Shown one piece after another: positions 10,533 to 20,800 of a stretch of DNA of 64,000 nucleotides. The notes beneath the pieces are model-generated. The model did not search any database, was not told the DNA's origin, and worked only from the letters and a program-made list of their open reading frames with translations. How positions within the stretch are numbered: the first letter of the stretch is position 1; each line of letters opens with the position of its first letter. Source of the DNA: Sphingopyxis sp. (lineage in GTDB: Bacteria > Pseudomonadota > Alphaproteobacteria > Sphingomonadales > Sphingomonadaceae); assembly GCA_016463225.1 (NCBI GenBank), contig JAEMRT010000017.1, positions 1-64,000 of the forward strand. Direction: 5' to 3'. Made by a program: the position numbers and the translations under genes.

Positions 10533-10904
10533 ATGCCGCGTTATTATACCGAAGAACATGAGTGGATCGATGTCGACGGTGACGTCGCGACGGTCGGCAT
10601 CACCGATTTCGCGCAGGGCCAGCTTGGCGACATCGTGTTCGTCGAGGTTCCCGATACCGGCGCCGAGCTGAGCCAGGGCGGCGACGCCGCGGTGGTCGAA
10701 TCGGTAAAGGCGGCGAGCGACGTCTATGCCCCCGTCGACGGCATCGTGACCGAAGGCAACGGCCAGCTCGAGGAAGATCCCGCGCTCGTCAATTCGGACC
10801 CCGAGGGCGAAGGCTGGTTCTTCCGCCTCGCGCTCAGCGACAAGGGCCAGCTCGACGGGTTGATGGACGCGACCGCGTACAAAGCCTTCTGCGACGCGCT
10901 TTAA
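10533..10904 (+). CDS. gcvH: glycine cleavage system H protein
   Basis: Lipoyl lysine motif [17 protein letters not shown]; adjacent to gcvT. Confidence 0.97.
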   Translation: MPRYYTEEHEWIDVDGDVATVGITDFAQGQLGDIVFVEVPDTGAELSQGGDAAVVESVKAASDVYAPVDGIVTEGNGQLEEDPALVNSDPEGEGWFFRLALSDKGQLDGLMDATAYKAFCDAL

Positions 10905-10913
10905 GTTCAGTCC

Positions 10914-11010
10914 CCCTCCCGCGTACGGGAGGGGTTAGGGGAGGGCCTGTCGGGGGACAGGTCTCTCTTTCGGACAAGCCCTCCCCCGACCCCTCCCGCA
11001 CGCGGGAGGG
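10914..11010. repeat. imperfect inverted repeat (33-nt arms, 3 differences), REP/PIE-like palindromic element
   Basis: CCCTCCCGCGTACGGGAGGGGTTAGGGGAGGGC pairs with GCCCTCCCCCGACCCCTCCCGCACGCGGGAGGG. Confidence 0.85.
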
Positions 11011-11059
11011 GGGAGATCATGCCATCGCCGCCACCGCCGCCCTTGCCAATTGCCGCCTG

Positions 11060-11842
11060 ATGGTGGCGACGCCCATCTATGAAGGGGCGCAGGGCACCTA
11101 TGTCCGCGCCGCGCTGGCGCTGGCGCTGCGCGCGCAGGCGATGGGCATTTCGGTGCGGTTCGAATTCATCCTCTACCAGCCGTCGATCACCCGTGCGCGC
11201 AACATGCTGGCGGCGATGTTCCTCGCCAGCGACTGTACCCACATGCTGTTCGTCGATTCCGACATCGACTTTTCGGCTGACGATGTGTTTTCGATGATCG
11301 AAGCAATGGCGGCGCACCCCGAATGCGGCGTCCTGGGGGGCGCCTATCCGCGGCGGATGATCAACTGGGCCAATGTCGCGCGCGCGGTCGAGCAGGGGCT
11401 GGCGAAGGATAATCCCGCTGATCTGGCGCGCTACGCCGGTGACTTCGCGCTGCATTTCCTGCACCCCAACCAGAATTTCCAGATGACCGATCTGGTCGAG
11501 CTGGCGCGGCTCGGCACCGCCATGATGCTCATCCGCCGCGACGTGCTCGAGGGTATGTCGGCGGCGATGCCCGACCTCGTGTTCCGGCCCGACCCCGCCG
11601 AACGGCAGGCACATGGCGTTGGCGAAGTCGTACCCGCCTTTTTCTGTCCCTATATCGAGCCCGAAAGTCAGGCTCTGCTGTCGGACGACTACGCCTTTTG
11701 CCGCCGCGTTCGCGACGCCGGGTTTCGCATCTGGCTTGCACCATGGATTCGCACGACCCACGCCGGTCCGGCGATCTTTTCGGGCGCGCTTGCCGATACT
11801 GCCCAGCTTTTTTCCCAAAAACCAGCTTCTTCTGCGGAGTAG
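11060..11842 (+). CDS. glycosyltransferase-like protein of unknown function
   Basis: MVATPIYEGAQGTYVRAALALALRAQAMGISVRFEFILYQPSITRARNMLAAMFLAS...MLFVDSDIDFSADDV resembles GT-A nucleotide-sugar-binding/DxD proteins; start uncertain, frame open slightly upstream. Confidence 0.6.
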   Translation: MVATPIYEGAQGTYVRAALALALRAQAMGISVRFEFILYQPSITRARNMLAAMFLASDCTHMLFVDSDIDFSADDVFSMIEAMAAHPECGVLGGAYPRRMINWANVARAVEQGLAKDNPADLARYAGDFALHFLHPNQNFQMTDLVELARLGTAMMLIRRDVLEGMSAAMPDLVFRPDPAERQAHGVGEVVPAFFCPYIEPESQALLSDDYAFCRRVRDAGFRIWLAPWIRTTHAGPAIFSGALADTAQLFSQKPASSAE

Positions 11843-11845
11843 TTC

Positions 11846-13204
11846 ATGCGTTACCTCCCCCTTACCGCCGACGACCGGAGTGCGATGCTCGCGACCATCG
11901 GTGCGGCATCGATCGATGATCTATTCGCCGATGTTCCCACCGCAGCGCGGCTCGATGGTCCGATCGCGGGCCTGCCGATGCAGGCGAGCGAGCTTGCGGT
12001 CGAGCGGCATATGGCGGCGTTGTCACGCCAGAACCGCGCCGCGGGCGACGGTCCGTTCTTCCTTGGCGCGGGTGCGTATCGCCACCATGTTCCCGCCAGC
12101 GTCGATCATCTGATCCAGCGCGGCGAATTCCTGACCGCCTACACACCCTATCAGCCCGAAATCGCGCAGGGCACGCTCCAGATGCTGTTCGAGTTCCAGT
12201 CGCAGGTCGCGCGCCTGCTCGGCACCGATGTCGCCAATGCGTCGATGTACGACGGCTCGACCGCGTGCTGGGAAGCGATCGTCATGGCGCGGCGGATCAC
12301 CAAGCGCGGCAAGGCGCTGCTGTCGACCGGGCTCCACCCGCATTATCGCAGCGTCGCGCGCACAATGGCGAAATATACCGGCGATGTGCTGGTCGATGGC
12401 GACCCCAGCCTCGACGCCAGCACCGACTGGGCAGCGCTTGCCGCCTCGATCGACAAGGAAACGAGCTGCGTCGTCGTTCAATATCCCGACATTCTCGGCC
12501 GCATCGACGATATGACCGCGCTGGCCGCGGCGTGTCAGGCGGCGGGGGCGCTGCTGATCGCGGTGGTCACCGAACCCGTCGCGCTCGGCCTGATCAAGGC
12601 GCCGGGTGAAATGGGCGCCGACATCGTGGTCGGTGAAGGGCAGTCGATCGGCGTCGGATTGCAGTTCGGCGGCCCCTATGTCGGCCTGTTCGCGTGCAAG
12701 ACCAAATATGTTCGGCAGATGCCCGGTCGTCTGTGCGGCGAGACGGTCGATGCCAATGGCAAGCGCGGCTTTGTGCTGACGCTGTCGACGCGCGAGCAGC
12801 ATATTCGCCGTGAGAAAGCGACGAGCAATATCTGCACCAATTCAGGGCTTTGCGCGTTAGCTTTCAGTATCCATATGACGCTTCTTGGCGAAGCGGGTCT
12901 GCGCCAGCTGGCGGCGATCAATCATGCGCGGGCAAAGGCGGCGGCGACCGAACTGGTCAGGATTCCCGGCGTGTCGCTACTCAATACCAGCTATTTCAAC
13001 GAATTCACCCTGCTGCTGCCGACCGAGGCGCGGCCGGTGATCCACAAATTGGCTGAACGCGATATCCTCGGCGGCGTGTCGCTCGGGCGGCTCTATCCCG
13101 ACAACGCCGGCCTTGCGAACGGCCTCGTCGTCGCGGTCACCGAAACCGTCACCGAGGCGGATATTTCCGCCTTTGCTGCCGCTCTGAAGGAGGTGCTGGC
13201 ATGA
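11846..13204 (+). CDS. gcvPA: glycine dehydrogenase (decarboxylating) subunit 1
   Basis: [41 protein letters not shown] signature; followed by gcvPB. Confidence 0.96.
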   Translation: MRYLPLTADDRSAMLATIGAASIDDLFADVPTAARLDGPIAGLPMQASELAVERHMAALSRQNRAAGDGPFFLGAGAYRHHVPASVDHLIQRGEFLTAYTPYQPEIAQGTLQMLFEFQSQVARLLGTDVANASMYDGSTACWEAIVMARRITKRGKALLSTGLHPHYRSVARTMAKYTGDVLVDGDPSLDASTDWAALAASIDKETSCVVVQYPDILGRIDDMTALAAACQAAGALLIAVVTEPVALGLIKAPGEMGADIVVGEGQSIGVGLQFGGPYVGLFACKTKYVRQMPGRLCGETVDANGKRGFVLTLSTREQHIRREKATSNICTNSGLCALAFSIHMTLLGEAGLRQLAAINHARAKAAATELVRIPGVSLLNTSYFNEFTLLLPTEARPVIHKLAERDILGGVSLGRLYPDNAGLANGLVVAVTETVTEADISAFAAALKEVLA

Positions 13205-14757
13205 GCGCGCTCAACCCCGCCGGCTGGCGCCCCGAAATGACCGCCGCGGGCGGCGTCGATGACACCACCACTTTCACCGGCAACCGCGCGCTGATGCTCG
13301 AGGAGGCGCTGATCTTCGAGATTGGCTCGACCGAAACCACCGGCGTCGATTTCGACGAAGCCGCACCCGCCGCCGACCTTGGCGCGCTGGCGCGCACCGC
13401 GCCGATCGGCCTGCCGGGGCTGAGCGAAGCCGAAACGGTGCGCCACTATACGCGCCTGTCGCGGCAGAATTACGCGATCGACCTCGGCCTGTTCCCCCTC
13501 GGCAGCTGCACGATGAAGCACAACCCGCGCCTCAACGAAAAGGTCGCACGGATGCCGGGCTTTGCCGACGCGCATCCGTTGCAGCCGCAGGAGACCGTGC
13601 AGGGCGCCTATGCGGTGATCCACGAGCTCGCCGAATGGCTGATCACGCTGACCGGCATGCACAGCGTCGCAATGTCGCCCAAGGCGGGCGCGCATGGTGA
13701 GCTTTGCGGCATCCTGTGCATCAAGGCGGCGCTGGAAGCGCGCGGCGAAGACCGCCGCGTGATCCTCGTCCCCGAAAGCGCGCACGGCACCAACCCGGCG
13801 ACTGCGGCGTTCGCAGGCTTCACGGTCGAGGATATTCCGGCGACCGAAGCAGGGCGCGTCAATCTCGAAGCCCTAAAGGCGCGGCTTGGCCCCGACGTCG
13901 CCGGGGTGATGATCACCAACCCGAACACCTGCGGGCTGTTTGAGCGCGACATGAAGGCGATCTCGGACGCGGTGCATGCGGTGGGCGGTTATGTCTATTG
14001 CGACGGTGCCAATTTCAACGCGATCGTCGGCCGGGTGCGTCCCGGCGACCTCGGCGTCGATGCGATGCACATCAACCTCCACAAGACCTTCTCGACCCCG
14101 CACGGTGGCGGCGGGCCGGGTTCGGGGCCGGTGGTGCTGTCCGAGGCGCTCGCACCTTTCGCGCCTTTGCCCTTCGTCACGAAACACGCTGAGGGCTTCC
14201 GCCTGATCGAAGAGGAAAGCGCGGGCGAGGATCATCCGCAGACTTTCGGCCGCATGACCGCGTTCCACGGCCAGATGGGCATGTTCACCCGCGCGCTGAC
14301 CTATATCCTCAGCCATGGTGCTGACGGGCTCAAGCAGGTCGCCGAGGATGCGGTGCTCAACGCGAACTATGTCCTGCGCAGTCTGGACGATGTGCTCGAC
14401 GCGCCGTTCGCGGCGTCGGGACCGTGCATGCACGAGGCATTGTTCAGCGACAAAGGCCTCGCCGAAGGCTTCTCGACGCTCGACATCGCCAAGGGGCTGA
14501 TCGACGAGGGTTTTCACCCGATGACGGTCTATTTCCCGCTCGTCGTCCATGGCGCGATGCTCGTCGAGCCGACCGAGACCGAGAGCAAGGCGGCGCTCGA
14601 CCAGTTCATCGGCGCGCTGCGCAGCATCGCGATGCGCGCGCGCAATGGCGACCCGGCGCTGAAAACCGCCCCGCATTTCGCGCCGCGCGCACGGCTCGAC
14701 GAGACGGCGGCGGCGCGCAAGCCGATCCTGGCGTGGAGCGAGACCGGGGGCAGTTGA
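13201..14757 (+). CDS. gcvPB: glycine dehydrogenase (decarboxylating) subunit 2
   Basis: PLP site [41 protein letters not shown]. Confidence 0.97.
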   Translation: MSALNPAGWRPEMTAAGGVDDTTTFTGNRALMLEEALIFEIGSTETTGVDFDEAAPAADLGALARTAPIGLPGLSEAETVRHYTRLSRQNYAIDLGLFPLGSCTMKHNPRLNEKVARMPGFADAHPLQPQETVQGAYAVIHELAEWLITLTGMHSVAMSPKAGAHGELCGILCIKAALEARGEDRRVILVPESAHGTNPATAAFAGFTVEDIPATEAGRVNLEALKARLGPDVAGVMITNPNTCGLFERDMKAISDAVHAVGGYVYCDGANFNAIVGRVRPGDLGVDAMHINLHKTFSTPHGGGGPGSGPVVLSEALAPFAPLPFVTKHAEGFRLIEEESAGEDHPQTFGRMTAFHGQMGMFTRALTYILSHGADGLKQVAEDAVLNANYVLRSLDDVLDAPFAASGPCMHEALFSDKGLAEGFSTLDIAKGLIDEGFHPMTVYFPLVVHGAMLVEPTETESKAALDQFIGALRSIAMRARNGDPALKTAPHFAPRARLDETAAARKPILAWSETGGS

Positions 14758-15092
14758 GCGCGGACGGCCAAAGCGGCGCGCCGCACGGCGACGTTGGCTG
14801 CTTCGCCGCCAGCGCGCTGTTCGCGGTCGTCTTCGCCATCGTCTGGCTCGCCGCGATCACGCTCTACGGCCTGATCGTGGAGCAGTGGGAGCTGGTCCGC
14901 GTTCGCCGCGAGTTCAGCTATGACTGGGTGTTTCTCTATGCCCCGCTGATCGCGATCGGGTGCGGCACGGCACTGGTGCTCGTCGCGGCGCGGCGCTTCC
15001 CGGCGGCGCGCGTTACCATGCTGATCGTCGTCACCGGGCTGATCGCCTTGTTCGGCGGCCTGTCGCTGTTCGGGCTTGGCGGGCTGGTCTAG
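14754..15092 (+). CDS. small hypothetical membrane protein
   Basis: Possible TTG start overlapping gcvPB stop; three hydrophobic segments (FAVVFAIVWLAAITLYGLIV, FLYAPLIAIGCGTALVLVA, MLIVVTGLIALFGGLSLFGLGG). Confidence 0.55.
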   Translation: MSADGQSGAPHGDVGCFAASALFAVVFAIVWLAAITLYGLIVEQWELVRVRREFSYDWVFLYAPLIAIGCGTALVLVAARRFPAARVTMLIVVTGLIALFGGLSLFGLGGLV

Positions 15093-15125
15093 CGCTGGCA
15101 AGAAGCAGCTGGGGGGGAAGCGGCC

Positions 15126-15779
15126 ATGACTAGCGGACAGGAACGGCTCGACGCGTTCACCGACGCGGCCTTTGCCTTTGCGGTTACACTGATGGTTGCC
15201 GGCACCGGCGGCATGGCGCCCGACTATCGCCAGCTCGAAGCCGCGATCGCCGGAGCGCCCAGCTTTGCAATCGCCTTTGCGATCATCGCCATGTTCTGGC
15301 TCGCGCATGTTCGCGCGCGGCGAATGGTCGGCAACGGCGACTGGCGCTTTATGCTGCTCACCCTCGCGCTCGTTTTCACCGTTCTCCTTTATGTTCATCC
15401 GCTGCGCGCGATGGCATCGAGTTTTGCCGCCTTCGTCACCGGCAACGCCAATGATTATGGTGGCCGGCTGGGACAGATGTTCGCGCTTTACGGCGCCGGC
15501 TTTATCCTGATGTCATTGCTGACCGCAGGTCTTTTCGCTACGGCCCGCCGCAACCCGGACCTGGACGCTGCCGGGCACCGTGTGGCGCATGGCCAGACGA
15601 TCATCTGGCTCCTTCTTGTAGTAACGGGCTTGCTTTCAACGATAATGACCTTTTTTCGCGCGACGGTGCCTTTCGCGCCGATGATCTATGCCACGCTGCC
15701 GCTTACAATCGGCATTTTCGCCTCACGCTATCGCTGGTACGAACCCGCCGCAGCGGCGACAGAACAGGAGCAAACATGA
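15126..15779 (+). CDS. TMEM175-family (DUF1211-like) membrane protein
   Basis: RLDAFTDAAFAFAVTLMVAG near N-terminus resembles the RLxAFSDGxFAxAxTLL motif; multiple TM segments. Confidence 0.6.
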   Translation: MTSGQERLDAFTDAAFAFAVTLMVAGTGGMAPDYRQLEAAIAGAPSFAIAFAIIAMFWLAHVRARRMVGNGDWRFMLLTLALVFTVLLYVHPLRAMASSFAAFVTGNANDYGGRLGQMFALYGAGFILMSLLTAGLFATARRNPDLDAAGHRVAHGQTIIWLLLVVTGLLSTIMTFFRATVPFAPMIYATLPLTIGIFASRYRWYEPAAAATEQEQT

Positions 15780-16222
15780 GCTGGGATACGATCTTTCTGC
15801 TCGTCAATTACTGGGCCTTTGCCGGCTGGATCGCGCTGGCGTTCCTGCCGCGTGGTCCCAAGATCCTCTCCGCGATTCTCTATGCCGGGGTGTTTCTGCT
15901 GTGCCTTGCCTACACCGTGATGATCGTCGGGTTCCTTAGCGGCGGCATCGATCCCGGCGGCCCCGGCGGCGGCGATTTCACGACGCTGGCGGGGGTGATG
16001 AAGCTGTTCGACAGCCCCGGCGGCGCAACACTGGGGTGGACGCATTATCTGGCGTTCGACCTGTTTACGGGGATGTGGATTGCGCGCGATGCGGACAACA
16101 AGGGGTTCAGCCGCATCGTGCAATTTCCCTTCCTGTTCCTGACCCTGATGGTCGGCCCGGTCGGACTGCTGGCGTGGCTGATCGTGCGCGAACGCCGCGC
16201 GCGGGCGCAGGCCAAAGCCTGA
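15776..16222 (+). CDS. ABA4-like family membrane protein
   Basis: Four hydrophobic segments with GGDFTTLAGVMKLF...GWTHYLAFDLFTGMWIARDA...QFPFLFLTLMVGPVGLLAWLIVR. Confidence 0.75.
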   Translation: MSWDTIFLLVNYWAFAGWIALAFLPRGPKILSAILYAGVFLLCLAYTVMIVGFLSGGIDPGGPGGGDFTTLAGVMKLFDSPGGATLGWTHYLAFDLFTGMWIARDADNKGFSRIVQFPFLFLTLMVGPVGLLAWLIVRERRARAQAKA

Positions 16223-16860
16223 TGGCATCGTCACCGCCGTGGATGCCCAGCGACGGCGGCAGCGACGACAAGCGTCACGCTCCCGCGACGTTGCGCAACC
16301 GCGATGCGATCGCGGCGGTACTCGCCGAGTGGCTGCCCGCGACGGGCACCGTGCTGGAGGTCGCGAGCGGTTCGGGCGAGCATATCGTCCATTTCGCGGC
16401 GACCTTCCCGGCGCTTGACTGGCAACCGAGCGACCCCGATCCGGCCGGACTGGTGTCGATCGCCGCGTGGTGCGTCGAAGCGGGGCTGGCGAATATCGCG
16501 CCGCCGCTCCCGCTCGATGCGTCGGCTGGCGACTGGCCGATCGAGCACGCCGACGCGATCCTGTGCATCAATATGGTGCATATCAGCCCGTGGGCCGCGA
16601 CGCTGGGATTGTTGTCGGGCACGGCGCGGCTGCTGGCAGGGGACGCGCCGCTGATCCTCTACGGTCCCTATATCGAACCCGACGTCCCCACCGCGGACAG
16701 CAACCTTGCCTTCGATGCCAGCCTCCGCGCACGTGATCCTGCGTGGGGGCTGCGCGAAGTCGATGACGTCAAGGCGGTCGCTGCGGCGGCCGGCCTGACC
16801 TTCGCCGAACGCCGCGCGATGCCCGCGAACAATCTGATGCTGCTCTTCCGCCGCACCTGA
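16222..16860 (+). CDS. DUF938-family SAM-dependent methyltransferase-like protein
   Basis: RHAPATLRNRDAIAAVLAEWLPATGTVLEVASGSGEHIVHFA...DWQPSDPDP. Confidence 0.8.
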   Translation: MASSPPWMPSDGGSDDKRHAPATLRNRDAIAAVLAEWLPATGTVLEVASGSGEHIVHFAATFPALDWQPSDPDPAGLVSIAAWCVEAGLANIAPPLPLDASAGDWPIEHADAILCINMVHISPWAATLGLLSGTARLLAGDAPLILYGPYIEPDVPTADSNLAFDASLRARDPAWGLREVDDVKAVAAAAGLTFAERRAMPANNLMLLFRRT

Positions 16861-16961
16861 CGTTGCTGACAGGGTTGTCGATACGCGCTTTACCTGCCGC
16901 GCACAGCCGCTAGCCTTTCCGCAATTGCACGCAAAAGATGCGATTCGAGGAGAGAGAGTCC

Positions 16962-18521
16962 ATGCCCCGCGACGTTTCGGAGCTTTTCACATTCGACGAA
17001 TTCCTGACCCATTGGGCCAGCGAGCGCGCCGACCGCGTTGCGCTGCGCGAAGAAGACCGTGTTTACACCTACGCCGAACTCGACGAAGCGACCGCGAAAG
17101 TCGCGTCGGCGCTGTTCGCGGCGGGGCTGCAAAAGGGCGACCGGATCGCGTGGATCGGCAAGAACAGCGACCTCTATTTCATCCTCTTCTTCGGCGCCGC
17201 GCGCGCTGGCATCGTGATGGCGCCCATCGGCTGGCGACTGTCGCCGACCGAATGGGCATTCATCGTCAACGATACGCAGGCCAAGATGGTGTTCGCGGGA
17301 CCGGGGTTCGAAACGCTCGCCGACCAGCTCGCTGGCAAGCTCGACCACGCCCCCACCATTGTCGAAGCCGCAGAGGCGCGGGCCATGGTCGCGGGGGCAG
17401 AGCGGACCGCCTTCGCGCCGTCGGGCACCGATGACGCGGTGCTTCAGCTCTACACCTCGGGCACCACCGGCAACCCCAAGGGCGCGGTGCTGTCGAACCG
17501 CAACCTCTTCGCGCTGCGCAAACATTCGAACGACCTCGACCTGCCATACACCAAATGGGAGGATGACGAGGCGGTGCTGGTCGCGATGCCGTGCGCGCAT
17601 ATCGGCGGCACCGGGCTGGGCATCATGGCACTGGCCGCGGGACTTCCCGGCATCATTCTCGCCGAATTCAATCCCGACGGGGTGTTCGACGCGGTCGAGC
17701 AGCATGGCGTGACGCGCTTTTTCATGGTCCCCGCGGCGCTGCAATTCCTGCTGATGCACCCGCGCTGCGCGACGGTCGATTACAGCCGCCTCAAATATAT
17801 CCTCTATGGCGCCGCGCCGATCCCGCTCGAATTGCTGCGCCAGTGCATCCAGATGTTCGGCGCGCAGTTTATCCAGGCTTATGGGATGACCGAAACCACC
17901 GGGACCATCTCGATGCTGCCGCCCGAAGATCATGACCCGGCGGGCAATGCGCGGATGCGCTCGGCGGGCAAGCCGCTGCCGGGGGTCGAGATCAAGATCC
18001 TTGGCCCCGATGGCGAGGAAGTCCCGGTCGGCGACGTCGGCGAGGTCGTCACCCGCTCGTCGAACAACATGCTCGGTTACTGGAACCTGCCCGACGCGAC
18101 CGCAAAAACGGTCAGCGCCGACGGCTGGATCCGCACCGGCGACGCGGGCTATCTCGACGATGACGGCTATTTGTTCATCCACGACCGGATGAAGGACATG
18201 ATCATCTCGGGCGGCGAGAATATCTATCCCGCCGAGGTCGAAAGCGCGATTTTCGGTCACCCTGCGGTGCAGGAGGTCGCGGTGTTCGGCATCCCCGACG
18301 ACAAATGGGGCGAGACAGTGAAGGCGGTGTGCGTGGCGAAACCCGGCATGACGATCGACGAAGCCGACATCATCGCCTGGACGCGCGAGCGCATTGCGCC
18401 GTTCAAATGCCCGCGCAGCGTCGATGTGATCGATGCGCTACCGCGGAATGCGAGCGGCAAGATTTTGCGCAAGGATTTGCGGGCGCCGTATTGGGCGGGA
18501 TATGCGCGGATGGTGAATTAA
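16962..18521 (+). CDS. AMP-dependent acyl-CoA synthetase/ligase
   Basis: AMP-binding motif LYTSGTTGNPKGAVLSNRN, GMTETTG, KDMIISGGENIYPAEVE; GAGAGAGAG RBS before ATG 16962. Confidence 0.9.
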   Translation: MPRDVSELFTFDEFLTHWASERADRVALREEDRVYTYAELDEATAKVASALFAAGLQKGDRIAWIGKNSDLYFILFFGAARAGIVMAPIGWRLSPTEWAFIVNDTQAKMVFAGPGFETLADQLAGKLDHAPTIVEAAEARAMVAGAERTAFAPSGTDDAVLQLYTSGTTGNPKGAVLSNRNLFALRKHSNDLDLPYTKWEDDEAVLVAMPCAHIGGTGLGIMALAAGLPGIILAEFNPDGVFDAVEQHGVTRFFMVPAALQFLLMHPRCATVDYSRLKYILYGAAPIPLELLRQCIQMFGAQFIQAYGMTETTGTISMLPPEDHDPAGNARMRSAGKPLPGVEIKILGPDGEEVPVGDVGEVVTRSSNNMLGYWNLPDATAKTVSADGWIRTGDAGYLDDDGYLFIHDRMKDMIISGGENIYPAEVESAIFGHPAVQEVAVFGIPDDKWGETVKAVCVAKPGMTIDEADIIAWTRERIAPFKCPRSVDVIDALPRNASGKILRKDLRAPYWAGYARMVN

Positions 18522-18547
18522 GCGGCGGGTAGCGACCACAACCAGTC

Positions 18548-18635
18548 GTCGCCCCCGCGAAGGCGGGGGCCGCCTTCGGTTTACGCAGCATTGCAGGAAC
18601 AGGCGGCTAGCGGCCCCCGCCTTCGCGGGGGCGAC
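18548..18635. repeat. perfect 26-bp inverted repeat, each arm itself palindromic
   Basis: GTCGCCCCCGCGAAGGCGGGGGCCGC (18548-18573) vs GCGGCCCCCGCCTTCGCGGGGGCGAC (18610-18635). Confidence 0.9.
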
Positions 18636-18892
18636 GGTGTCGTTACGTCCGCTACCCACCCCAAAGTCGACATCCCCGACAATTAGGCCTTTCCTACATT
18701 ATCCGGCTGTGCCAGCCTTCATTTGGCGCCTTGATCCAGCACAGAAAGAGGTACCAATAGCGGCGCGCACAAGGCTGAACTTTCCTGAACTTTGGACCTT
18801 CCTGTGGCCCGCGTCGGCCTAGTCCCCGATCCGGCCCGTCTCAGTGCCAGTCGAGGGCACCGCGATCAAGAATGCCGCGCTAGCCTCAGCCG

Positions 18893-19510
18893 CTAACCCT
18901 TCTGCCGCTCCCGTGCCTGCACAAACCCATCACGCGCCACGCACCTAGCCAGCCACGCCTTCGTTGCCTCGCCCAGCACGTCGTCCGCCCCCAGCGTCGT
19001 TGCCAGAAACGCGGCATAGCCGATCGCAATATCAGCGATCGTGAACCGCCCCGCGACCAGCCATTCGCGCCCGTCGCTCAGCGCCGCTTCGATGCTTTTC
19101 GCGCGCCCGCCGAAGAAGGCTTTGTAATCGTCCACCGCCTGCGCCAGTCGCCGTGCGGGCGCTTCGACCCGCGTGTAGCGGATCATGATCGCGAGCGGGA
19201 AGGTCAGCGTCGCGTCGCTGCGGTGCAGCCAGTTGCGATAGTCCCAATAATCACTCTCGTCGCGGCGCACATCGAGCGGGGTGCCTTCGGCAATGCGTTC
19301 GCAGATCGCGGCGGATTCGGTCATCAGCCGCCCGTCCTCGACCCAGCCGGGGATCGTCATCAGCGGGTTTACGCTGCGATAATCGGGTTCGAACGCGCGC
19401 GGCGGGAATTTCAGGACGCGCAGGTCGACGTCGATCCCGGCCTCCCCGACCGCCCACAGGCAGCGCAGTGAGCGGGCGTCGGGGCAGTGGTACAATATGG
19501 GGCGCGTCAT
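18893..19510 (-). CDS. glutathione S-transferase family protein
   Basis: MTRPILYHCPDARSLRCLWAVGEAGID...NPLMTIPGWVEDGRLMTESAAICERIAE...FTIADIAIGYA. Confidence 0.85.
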   Translation of the reverse strand: MTRPILYHCPDARSLRCLWAVGEAGIDVDLRVLKFPPRAFEPDYRSVNPLMTIPGWVEDGRLMTESAAICERIAEGTPLDVRRDESDYWDYRNWLHRSDATLTFPLAIMIRYTRVEAPARRLAQAVDDYKAFFGGRAKSIEAALSDGREWLVAGRFTIADIAIGYAAFLATTLGADDVLGEATKAWLARCVARDGFVQARERQKG

Positions 19511-20445
19511 GCGGCAACCTCCTTCGGCCGGTTGATATGGCGGCGATGCTCGCGCCAGGCGATGAACAGGCCCGACGCGACGATCAGCGGCGCGCCAACC
19601 CATGTCGTGTCGGCGGGCAGGGTGCCAAAGAACCACCAGCCCGCCGCGATCGCCCACAGCAGGCTGGAATAATCCATCGGGATCACGACCTACACCGGCG
19701 CGAGGCGCAGCGCGCCGGTCAGCGACATTTGCGCGACTGCACCGAGGAAGCCGAGCGCGACGAGCAACAGCCACTCGTGGCCGTCGTGCGAGGTAAAAAC
19801 AAAGGGCAGGGCAATGCCCAGCGGCACCATCGACAGCAGGCTGAACCAGAAGACGATCGTCGCGGCATGTTCGGTGCGGCCGAGATCGCGGACGGCAATC
19901 GTGATCAGCGCGGTCATGATCGCGCCCGCCAGCGCGACGAGGGTACCGACGCCATGCGCGCCGTCGAAGCCGCCGGCAAAACTCGCGAACGGATCGAGCA
20001 CAACGAGTACGCCGACAAAACCGATGATGACCGCGCTCCACCGCTGCCATCCCGTCGCTTCGCCGAGCAGCAGCGCGGCAAAGATCACCGCAAAGATCGG
20101 CACCGACAGGCTGATTGTCGTCGCCTCGGCCATCGGCAGCAGGATCATTGCATCGAAATTGCAGGCCATGCCGGTCAACCCCATCAGCATCCGCCGCGAG
20201 TGCGCGCCGATGCGGTTGGTGCGGAGCGAGGCGAAGCCGCCGGTCGCCTTCACCCACATGAGCAGGAAGGGCAGGACGAGCGCTTGCCGCCAGAACAGGC
20301 TTTCGGCGATATGGATACCCGCGCGATCGACATATTTAACCACCACAAACATCAGCGACAGGCTGGCCATCGCCAGCAGCCGCAGTGCGATACCGCCGAG
20401 GATGTTCTGCGGCGCGGCGGTGGAAGGGGCGACGGCGGATGTCAT
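19507..20445 (-). pseudogene. EamA/DMT-family transporter interrupted by an in-frame TAG
   Basis: 251 codons read LTGALRLAPV then TAG (19690-19692); same frame continues VVIPMDYSSLLWAIAAGWWFFGTLPADTTWVGAPLIVASGLFIAWREHRRHINRPKEVAA and stops overlapping the GST ATG. Confidence 0.85.
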
Positions 20446-20537
20446 GCGAAATTGCGCATATCAGGCCGCCCCGCGCGCGCAAGCCGTGATCCCTCTTGCT
20501 CCCGTCGGGCAATCGGGCTAGTGGCGCACTCCGGCCT

Positions 20538-20613
20538 AGGGGTATAGCTCAGTTGGTAGAGCATCGGTCTCCAAAACCGAGGGTCGTAGGTTCGAGTCCT
20601 ACTGCCCCTGCCA
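20538..20613 (+). tRNA. tRNA-Trp (anticodon CCA)
   Basis: AGGGGTATAGCTCAGTTGGTAGAGCATCGGTCTCCAAAACCGAGGGTCGTAGGTTCGAGTCCTACTGCCCCTGCCA folds as a cloverleaf with encoded CCA. Confidence 0.97.
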
Positions 20614-20747
20614 GGCCCGTCCCATAGCGTCTCAAGGCGTCCCGGCGCTTCCCGGAATGCATCAAGCACCACGCTTGGGAATCCCCCCTCAACAGCTAGG
20701 CTCAGTGCGTCTCATGGTGATCCCATGGATCATGCAGCTTCAGCCAT

Positions 20748-20800
20748 TTGTGGGCAGGATTGCCGGTAGATTGGCAAGATCATCACACACCTGCCCACAA
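20748..20800. repeat. nested inverted repeat downstream of tRNA-Trp
   Basis: TTGTGGGCAGG (20748-20758) / CCTGCCCACAA (20790-20800), with inner TTGCC/GGCAA. Confidence 0.6.

Noticed and set aside
10914-11010. CRISPR-like repeat
   Set aside because: Only an inverted pair with no regularly spaced direct repeats; no CRISPR array was seen in the window.
18893-20257. 454-aa minus-strand ORF as one long protein
   Set aside because: Only the last 205 residues (from 19510) are a GST; the upstream part is the out-of-frame reading of the EamA gene.
19468-20547. 359-aa plus-strand ORF
   Set aside because: Antisense to the EamA gene; composition artefact.
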